DNA from: Epiperipatus broadwayi
Taxonomy: Eukaryota; Onychophora; Udeonychophora; Euonychophora; Peripatidae
Direction of reading: 5' to 3'
Assembly: GCA_028023455.1 (NCBI GenBank)
Contig: JAQFVV010012510.1
Span: forward strand, 2,705,420-2,769,419
DNA length: 64,000 nucleotides
Shown: piece by piece, positions 57,701-64,000 of the stretch
Position numbering within the stretch: the stretch's first letter is position 1
Layout of the letters: each line of letters starts with the position of its first letter
Notes under the pieces: generated by a model
Database searches by the model: none
What the model was told of the DNA's origin: nothing
What the model saw: only the letters and a program-made list of their open reading frames with translations
Position numbers and translations under genes: made by a program

Positions 57701-60700
57701 TATAGATGTATGTTTTGAAATGATTTCCAAAATTGATTGACATTCTACTGTGATACTCACAGTGCATGCTCAATTTTAATTCTATTTTTACTCTGAAATC
57801 CCATAGCTCTACTATTTGCATTTGCTAGAATTCTTACTTCTAAGAAGAGAGAACCTGTTTTTAATATTAAAAAATTAAGATATGTAATAAAGCTTTTTTC
57901 TTTTTTAGTTTTCTATTATTATTTTCACTTTATTTTTTAATTATAAATAATTAATATATAGAATGTATTATTTTTATATGTAAACTTTTCTGTTTTATTA
58001 TGAGTATATGTATATATATATTGATGTTGTCAAAAGTATGCTTATAAACATCAGAGCTCCTAGAAAAGGTTGATTTATTGTATCCTTGATCCTTTGTTCA
58101 AACACTTACAGTTCTTTTAATTTATAGCCTGAGGGAGAGTGATTTACTTCCTTTGTTTATATACATATATTGTACATGTGTGCATAATTACATTTATAAA
58201 AGAATTATATTTATTTGTAGATATTTGCTGCAGAAAAATTGTCTTCAAAACCTGCAATCAATAAAGAAGAAAGAGTAGGTTATGGCTCAAGCCCATCAGA
58301 TGCATCCACTCAGCAACCCACACCTTTACCTCCTTTTGGTGGATATTATCCACCCAATCCTAATTATTATATTCCTCCTCCATCTCCAGTTCAAACATAT
58401 GGAGTCTCAGCTGTAAATTATCCTGCTCCTGTTTATGTTCCTCCAACCTACCCTTCTCCAAGTTATCCTCCTTCTACATACCCTTCTCCAAGCTACCCTG
58501 CTCCTACATATCCTTCACCAAATTATCCTGCTCCCACATATTCTTCTTCAGGTTACCCTGCTCCCACTTACCCTTCTCCAAGTTATTCAGGCTCTTCATA
58601 TCCTTCTCCAGGTTATTCTGGTCCCTCAAATCTTTCTCCAGGTTATCCTGTTCCCACATATCCTTCTCCGAGCTATCCTGTTCCCACATATCCTTCTCCA
58701 AGTTATCCTGTTCCCACATATCCTTCTCCAAGTTATCCTGCTCCCACATATCCTTCCCCAAGTTATCCTGCTCCCACATATCCTTCTCCAAGTTATCCTG
58801 CTCCCACATATTCTTCTCCAGTTTATCCTGCTCCTGCAAATCCTTCTTCATATTCTGCTTCTACATATCCAGTGCCCTCATATCCTTCCTCATCAAATTC
58901 TATTCCATCATATTCTTTTCCATTGCCTCCTCAACCAACTTCATACCCATCAAGCTCCTCTTCATATAACCCAAGTTCTTCAAACCCTTCCATACCATCT
59001 ACAGTTAATTATCCAATATCTCCACCATATCCTAGCTATCCATACCCATCTTCTCCCTCAAATCCTTATTCAATCCAATCTAATCCATCTTACCCAACTT
59101 TACCATCAAATACATTTTATCCATCTTCTCCTTCAAATCCATATTCTTATCCTGCTTCTCCATCATCGTCTTATACAAATCCATCAGGTTCTTCAACTGG
59201 ATATCCACTTCCTCCAGCAAATCCTTCCTATCCTTATTCTTCATATCCATCTACTTCTCCTACTGCTGCAATATATGGTGTACCTTCAATATATAATCTA
59301 CCAGCATATTCAACACTACCAGCAGGTTTTCCAGCTGTCAGTAGCCAAAGCCCCTATTATAATAACAATGGTCAATATGGATTTTATAATGGGCTTTCAA
59401 ATACTGGTCCAGTTAACCCATATATGTTTTCCCAAATTCCAGCAACAAATCCCCAACCACCTATTGTAGCTCCTGCTTCACCTGTCAATAATACTGTATC
59501 AAAATGGTTTCCTTATTTATTGGCAATTCCAAGACCATTTCCTCTTCCTTTCCCTTTTCCACTGAAGACTGAATCATCCACAACTTCTGGTAAGTAGAGT
59601 TTATTTTAAATAAACTTAATAAAAGTAAGAGAATAAAAAAATTCATTACAGAAATTATTAAAAGGTCAACTTTTAAGAAATTTAACCACAAAAATATAAC
59701 ATTGACACATGAAACAAAAATATAACATTGTTTAGGTAATATGAACTCTTATATCTTTAAGATGATTAAAATCTAAATAAATAATTATTTATGTAAATAC
59801 TGAACTATCACCATTAATAATGTAAGGAGTTTGTTATTTGTGCTGAAATTACTGTACAACTCATTTCAAAATCAATAGGGTGAAAAGAATGATATGTAAC
59901 GGTAAACAACCATTTATGTGTTGAAGATTGTCACTGAAATGGTCAGCTAAGAAAATATTTTGCATGGATGGATCAATCTAATAAAGTGGTGGTATTGAAA
60001 TGTCTATCAACAGGCTTGGTTCATTGATGAAGACTGGAGGTTACAAAATAAGGCAATTTTGATTCCAATAAAAAGAAAGGGGATAGGAGTTCTAAGATGT
60101 CTATATAAATCAATCTGAAAATTATCCACATATAGATAATGTCATTCATTTTTTATTTACTTGACACTTTACTATGCTGTTTCTTTAACAGAAAACTTCA
60201 TTTTGAAATATATATCTTCTTTAGAATGTCTTTGAATATAATTTTTATAAAGTAGACAGGTTTATCTCTCCCAAGAAAATTATGCTTAAGTTCATGGTAA
60301 AACATTTTTAAAAAAATCTTACAGTGTTCATTTGTTTTATGAAATCTCGCATTGTTCATTTGTTTTACAAATTCTTGCATTATTCATTTCTTTTATGAAA
60401 TCTTGTATTGTTCATATCTTTTATAAGATCTTGCATTGTTCATTTCTTTTATGAAATCTTGAATTGCTCATTTCTTTTATAAGATCTTGCATTGTTCATT
60501 TCTTTTACAAATTTTTGCATTGTTCATTTCTTTTATGAAATCTTGAATTGCTCATTTCTTTTATAAGATCTTGCATTGTTCATTTCTTTTACAATTCTTG
60601 TATTGTTCATTTCTTTTATGTATCCAATCTAATAAAAGTGTGATTTTACACCTGTGGACTCTAGAGTATCACATCCGGTAAATTGAAGAATATGAAATTA

Positions 60701-63700
60701 TATTTTTAAAAATTTTAAGAAATATCTTTAAATAAACTTATCTAATGTCTTTATATTGTATCCAATAGAAAGTCCATGAATTACTTCCATAAAATAAATT
60801 AGCTAATATAACAGGTCCATTATAGCTAACTTAGATGCAATTGTTATTTCTCTGTGATGACATTTCCTATATATTTTAACTTGATAAGAGGAACAGCATT
60901 ATATTGGTGTCTAAGTTGTACCTCAAAATCTAAGTCCACCTTTTTACTTATAAAACTACTAAGATATTCATCTCGTTTACTTTCTCACGTTGTTGTTGAA
61001 GTTTTTCTTTCATGATATTGACTGATAAAAAATTTGAATTTTTGAATATTGATTAGTAAACCATAGTTTTTACATGTTGAATTCAATATATTACATACAC
61101 AAACTGACTTTTGAACTGTAACAATTAGCATAATTATTAGCATACTGTAAATCTGGAATCCAAGAAGATGATGCTCTTGTTTTTAACCTAATCAAATTAA
61201 TAAATTTCACCATCAAACCTGAATGTATCTTGATCTCAGTCTGATTAAGGCTTATAAACAATTTCAAAGACCATTGTCATAAAAATTGAAAACAACATTG
61301 GAACAAATACACATTCTTGTTTAACATGAGTTTTCATTTCAAATGCCTCAGATTTTTTATGTGCTGTAATAACAGTTCTTCTCATTTCATTATGTAAAAG
61401 CTGTATAATATGAATATATTTCGGTGAACATCCAATTAATTTCAAATAATGTCATAGACCTATCCTATTAGCAGAATCAAATTTCCAGCCCAAATCAATA
61501 AAAGCAATATATAATTCACTTCCTTGTTCCTCACACTTTTCTTGCATGTTGCCTGGCAAAAAAAATTATATCTATATTGCTTCCTGATGCCTTAAATCTA
61601 CATTGAGTCTCTGATATTTATTTATTTATAACTGGAAGCACTATATTCAACAAAATTCTTGAATGTACTTTTTCTGTAGTGGATAATAATGATATTCCGT
61701 GATAATCACTGGATTTTGTCATGATGCAACCTAATGAATTTGTATCTTCTTAAGAAATTCCAATATTTTTGAAGGTAATGTAAGACCATTATATTTTAAA
61801 ACTTTCCCAAATATTTCACCAATTTTAGTATTATAAAGAGCTGTTTTAGCTTCTCTAATCTAAATAAGTAAATTAAATATACCAGCTCAATTCTTATATC
61901 ATTATTCAAAGGATGATCAAAACACATTTTCAACTTTGTTCAAAATATCATTGTTTTCATGTAACAAAGTTCCATTGCTGAATTTAATAGGATTGTGATA
62001 ACATTTTTGAAGTCCATATATTGCTTTTAATGCATCAAAGAAGATCTAGAATAACCACTGCCTACATATTTTAAGCTTTTTCATCAGTCTTTGAATTTCC
62101 ACCTTCAAATCTCTATATTTATTATAAAGTTCCACATTAAGTATATTATTCAGCAAGTAGTAAATGTCAAATATTTTTTAATCAAATTATTATTAATAAG
62201 ATCATCGTCAGAATACCAGTCATTATTTTTTTTAAATAAAACCAAGAATAGATTTACCTACTATCCATAACACACTTCTTGAAAAAATTCCATGTTTCAG
62301 TAAGATATCAATCCAAGCTTTAATTTAGCAATTTTAGTGTTTACTAGTTGTTGAATTTTAATAGTATAGTAGATTCGTCAAAAAACAAATACCAATTTTC
62401 TTATCAATTGGAATAAATACCTATTTTTTAATACAGCATATTAATCTTATCTTCCCAACAATTTGTGCTTGTAACTGCTTATATAATATGAAATTCTCTT
62501 AGGGATCCAACCACACTAGATTGACTCTGTTTGTGAGTCAAATTTAGGACCAAATTGTTTTTCTTGGTCTAAAAAGCAGACATTTTGGCGAATCTAGTTG
62601 AAATATTAGCTCCAGATAATACAAAGCTATGCAGCCTAAGCTGTTGGATAGAAGTCTTTATACTATTTGCAGTTGGTCCAGATTTTGTAAGTTGTCTTTT
62701 GTGTTGTTAATCCACCTATTAAGTTTAGGGAAGTAAGGAAACTAACTGAAAATTTGTTGATCTTTATTATTTTGTGCGTTAATCTCGGAATGTAAAACAA
62801 GCTAACTCATAGTTTAGTTTCAACTTGTGTTTTTAAAGTTCTTTTTACATTTCTAAGGAATTGTTTAATAACATTCATCAAAATGTTTTTTTTCTACACT
62901 CTATACTACAATAAATCTTTAACGTATTCATCTATATTGGTTTTTCTGTCTGCTCCTATTTAACAAAGTGTAAAATTTCTCAAGAAATGCTTTAAATCCT
63001 GCTAATTTATGTGTACATATATCTGATTTTAAATGCATTTAATAAAATTATATATAGTTCTATAATAAAATGAGTAAATCAATTATTAATTTTAGCAAAT
63101 AAATATTCAATTCAGCTCACTTATGGCATGTGTCGTTCTTAAAATAGCTTATAACAAGAATCAAACAAATTTAAAGTCTATAAGGTTAAATTAATTATAG
63201 CGTTAACACAATTTTTATTGTATTAAACATAATTTATATTGACATTACATAAATATAAAGTGTAGAAATCGAAAAGGGAATGCATGTAATGTATTATTAC
63301 ATATTTTTAATGTATTAACCAATTCTAGTTTATATCTTATTTCAACTCATTAATTCTATATTTGTTCTTAAATATCTATGAATATTTATGCAGATATTTT
63401 TTTTTAATGTTTACACATTCCCATTTTATTTTATAGAGGTATATCCTGTTGTTATTTGTGAAGGTGGTTCAAATCAATTTGAATGTCCAACTGGGAAAAA
63501 ACTTGAGTTAACCCAAGTATTTTATGGGCGAAAATCAGCAAAAATTTGCAATCCTGTGCCAACTGCGGTTGGTTTCGATAATGAAGCAAAATATAAAAAC
63601 ACTGGATGTACCTTGTCATCTGCCTTCAGCACATTGCAAACAAAGTGCAATAATCAACCTAGCTGCCTTGTCTCAGCTACACCTAAAGAATTTGGACAGG

Positions 63701-63753
63701 ATCCTTGCTCTGATACTATTAAATATGCTGAAATATCTCACATATGCAAATAA
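54787..63753 (+). CDS. Secreted Pro/Tyr-rich repeat protein with C-terminal SUEL (rhamnose-binding) lectin domain; three exons
   Basis: Coding exons are 54791-54835, 58221-59589 and 63437-63753; from 54787 the first exon also holds four 5' UTR bases. The joins keep the frame: phase 0 at intron 1, and phase 1 at intron 2 (G + AG = Glu472). The total is 1731 nt, 576 residues. Order: signal peptide (about 1-19); linker; Tyr/Pro/Ser-rich repeat region (about 30-440); short basic/aromatic segment 'KWFPYLLAIPRPFPLPFPFP'; one SUEL/Gal_Lectin domain (473-576). The lectin domain predicts binding to L-rhamnose or galactose-type sugars. The repeats predict an extended, possibly cross-linked matrix, cuticle, capsule or mucus component. 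This domain pair is unlike the usual tandem-CRD rhamnose-binding lectins. Hydrozoan nematogalectins also place a SUEL domain after a repetitive region, but theirs is a collagen-like Gly-X-Y region, so this is an analogy only. A further upstream non-coding exon or a trans-spliced leader is implied by the acceptor just before the ATG. Confidence 0.8.
54791..54835 (+). CDS. Lectin gene exon 1: start codon and signal peptide
   Basis: The exon encodes MIILRLLLNTFCFYS and ends at a strong donor (TCA|GTAAGT, GT at 54836). Joined in phase 0 to exon 2 it gives MIILRLLLNTFCFYSIFAA followed by EK: one Arg, a hydrophobic core, and small residues before a likely cleavage after FAA (residue 19). The ATG is only four bases after the AG acceptor at 54785-54786. 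The exon is too short to stand out as an ORF; I chose it because donor, phase and signal-peptide sense agree. Confidence 0.7.
55010..55232. mobile_element. Family B foldback, collapsed without ribozyme
   Basis: The left arm (55060-55165) and right arm (55167-55231) are inverted ('aaggcaaaactctccataca' mirrored at 55214-55233). They meet at 'ctactcatcccc', so the central part, including both hammerhead motifs, is missing. The left flank shared with 7030-7080 is kept. It lies in intron 1 of the lectin gene. Confidence 0.75.
56512..57232. repeat. Family H inverted-repeat element
   Basis: Arms about 56515-56600 and 57140-57230 carry 'atagaacaccatcta.tgttctat', itself partly palindromic, at both ends in inverted orientation. 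A second inner inverted pair ('taaattaagcataacttaaa' near 56882 versus 56790-56812) shows that the palindrome extends through most of the element around 56840. No ORF. Located in intron 1 of the lectin gene. Confidence 0.7.
57345..57475 (-). mobile_element. Family A arm fragment
   Basis: 'gatttgaacacagattttca' through 'aaaagataaataatcaccaa' matches the outer part of a family A arm. It breaks in a (TA)n tract at the point where the ribozyme's stem III would start, as in the copy near 43360. Confidence 0.65.
58221..59589 (+). CDS. Lectin gene exon 2: Pro/Tyr/Ser-rich repeat region
   Basis: Acceptor TTTGTAG before 58221; donor CTG|GTAAGT at 59590. It encodes 456 residues plus one base, starting IFAAEKLSSKPAINKEER. 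From about 58435 to 58850 a 10-residue unit of the YPSPSYPAPT type is repeated about 13 times. Before and after, the composition stays Tyr/Pro/Ser rich but irregular ('SSYPSTSPTAAIYG'). The end is hydrophobic and Pro/Phe-rich. There is no Cys in the repeats. Tyr-rich Pro repeats of this kind occur in proteins that are hydroxylated or cross-linked extracellularly; that role is inference. The long frames in other registers and on the minus strand come from the 30-bp period and are not genes. Confidence 0.85.
58435..58850 (+). repeat. 30-bp coding minisatellite
   Basis: Tandem 30-bp units (consensus ends 'catatccttctccaagttat') encode the decapeptide repeats. The central units (58651-58800) are nearly identical and the outer ones diverged, suggesting recent expansion from the centre. 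Confidence 0.9.
60321..60625. repeat. 28-bp minisatellite with higher-order period
   Basis: Eleven units of about 28 bp ('gcattgttcatttcttttat' plus 8 bases). Three variant types (ending tgaaatctt, taagatctt, acaaattttt) recur in the same order, giving an 84-bp higher-order repeat seen at least twice. Confidence 0.9.
61150..62600 (-). mobile_element. RTE-like LINE fragment, reverse transcriptase domain, antisense in intron 2
   Basis: The minus-strand frame 61245-61445 reads 'MKLIGCSPKYIHIIQLLHNE', then a segment ending 'HVKQECVFVPMLFSIF'. This matches RT motifs '..GCPPKF..II..LH..M' and 'GVKQGCVLAPTLFS(I/L)F', with Gly and Leu-Ala changed. Just upstream on the minus strand (61440-61490) 'KFDSANRIGL' corresponds to the 'AFDTVNR' catalytic box, with a stop nearby. 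The remaining 1.1 kb has RT/linker-like content broken by stops. It is not part of the host gene. Confidence 0.75.
63437..63753 (+). CDS. Lectin gene exon 3: SUEL/Gal_Lectin domain and stop
   Basis: Residues 472-576, starting EVYPVVICEGGSNQFECP. Eight cysteines (479, 488, 509, 529, 542, 548, 562, 575) fit the conserved SUEL disulfide pattern. Family motifs are YGR (501-503), DPC (560-562) and the closing 'KYAEISHIC', where KY-x-x-x-x-Y-x-C is usual; His replaces the last aromatic residue. Length (about 100 residues) is normal for one domain. Stop TAA is at 63751-63753. An AATAAA overlaps it at 63749-63754, and a strong donor-like GGTAAGT follows at 63759-63765. Confidence 0.9.
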
Positions 63754-63754
63754 A
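63749..63754 (+). promoter_or_regulatory. Candidate poly(A) signal overlapping the stop codon
   Basis: AATAAA formed by the last codons (CAA-ATA... reading GCAAATAAAG) overlaps the TAA stop. If used, the 3' UTR would be only about 15-30 nt. A competing possibility is splicing at the donor consensus six bases after the stop. Confidence 0.4.
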
Positions 63755-64000
63755 GAATGGTAAGTTTTAACTAATTAAACATCACGTGACTTATTAAACT
63801 TTCTTTTGATTGTATATGACATTAATGATTTTTTCAATGATGTGCACATTAATCGGATCAATAGGCATTGTGATGAAAGTCAAAGTAAAAAAAAATCATG
63901 ATTGTATTTTAGCATTGCTAGCGAGCATCTATCAATTAATCGATACTTTGATTGCAACAATTTCTCAAAAATTTATAATACCTTTTTGAGGGTTTTTCAT
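63754..64000. other. 3' flank of the lectin gene
   Basis: Begins with ATG|GTAAGT, a donor-like site at 63760. It contains 'ttaaacatcacgtgac' at 63776-63791, resembling the left flank of family B. No further exon was seen before the window ends. Confidence 0.4.

Larger units (their letters stand above)
54836..58220 (+). other. Intron 1 of the lectin gene
   Basis: 3385 bp, GTAAGT...TAG. It contains the collapsed family B foldback (55010-55232), the family H inverted-repeat element (56512-57232) and a family A arm fragment (57345-57470). The ORFs within it (55151, 56184) derive from repeats or chance. Confidence 0.7.
59590..63436 (+). other. Intron 2 of the lectin gene
   Basis: 3847 bp, GTAAGT...TATAG with a T-rich tract before the acceptor. 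It holds the 28-bp minisatellite (60321-60625) and an antisense RTE-like fragment (61150-62600). The phase-1 split (G|AG) keeps the reading frame into the lectin domain. Confidence 0.75.

Noticed and set aside
58504-58851. Minus-strand frame of 115 codons with WEQDNLEKDM-type repeats
   Set aside because: Shadow of the coding minisatellite on the opposite strand.
58435-59469. Long open frame (344 codons, Leu/His/Ile-rich) overlapping lectin exon 2 in another register
   Set aside because: The 30-bp period leaves alternate frames open. It has no splice or start support and no domain; the Pro/Tyr frame joins in phase to the signal peptide and lectin exons.
1-64000. CRISPR arrays, operons, Shine-Dalgarno sites or other bacterial features
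   Set aside because: The sequence is clearly eukaryotic (spliced exons, SINEs, LINEs); tandem repeats lack CRISPR spacer structure.

Overview
This is a very AT-rich, gene-poor stretch of an animal nuclear genome. The evidence is spliced genes with consensus GT-AG introns several kilobases long, a secreted rhamnose-binding (SUEL) lectin domain, RTE-like LINEs, Penelope-like GIY-YIG fragments, tRNA-derived SINEs and an LTR retrotransposon. The sequence does not settle the phylum. A cnidarian, mollusc, flatworm or other invertebrate would all fit, and I do not name a species.

Protein-coding content is small. Near the left edge, one exon (1365-1635, + strand) encodes what looks like the C-terminal half of a RhoGAP domain; its gene must extend beyond the exon on both sides. 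At the right, a three-exon gene can be assembled in frame on the + strand (54791-54835, 58221-59589, 63437-63753). It predicts a 576-residue secreted protein with a signal peptide, about 440 residues of Pro/Tyr/Ser-rich decapeptide repeats encoded by a 30-bp coding minisatellite, and one C-terminal SUEL/galactose-binding lectin domain with all eight cysteines and the YGR and DPC motifs. Its introns carry a foldback repeat, a second inverted-repeat element, a 28-bp minisatellite and an antisense RTE fragment.

The rest is repeats. RTE-like LINE fragments lie on the minus strand at 1-440, 13650-14520, 14640-15300, 46860-47720, 51480-51860 and 61150-62600. A different LINE C-terminus is at 18100-18655 (minus). 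A decayed LINE with a reverse transcriptase and C-terminal zinc knuckle is at 37520-39800 (+). Penelope-like GIY-YIG remnants are at 36259-36600 (minus) and 52180-52500 (+). A 5.5-kb LTR element with long LTRs and only a gag-like interior is at 26176-31695. A 1.1-kb terminal-inverted-repeat element with degenerate telomere-like repeats is at 7951-9069.

The most notable signal is that two unrelated repeat families (called A and B here) contain type I hammerhead ribozyme motifs. Family A (about 470-bp units) has CUGANGA ... GAAA, a tiny stem III, an AUA cleavage triplet and a long two-part stem I. The copy at 12673-12732 (minus) keeps every invariant core base, and the copy at 53907-53967 (+) is nearly as good. 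Family B has CUGAUGA ... GAAA with the classic GUC triplet (best at 32969-33030). Many repeats here, including both ribozyme families and the tRNA-derived SINE, sit as long head-to-head inverted repeats (foldbacks), and some family A units are direct tandem dimers. With Penelope-like fragments in the same window, this resembles ribozyme-bearing Penelope-like pseudo-LTRs or retrozyme-type small retroelements. All of this was read by eye; no alignment or folding program was run.
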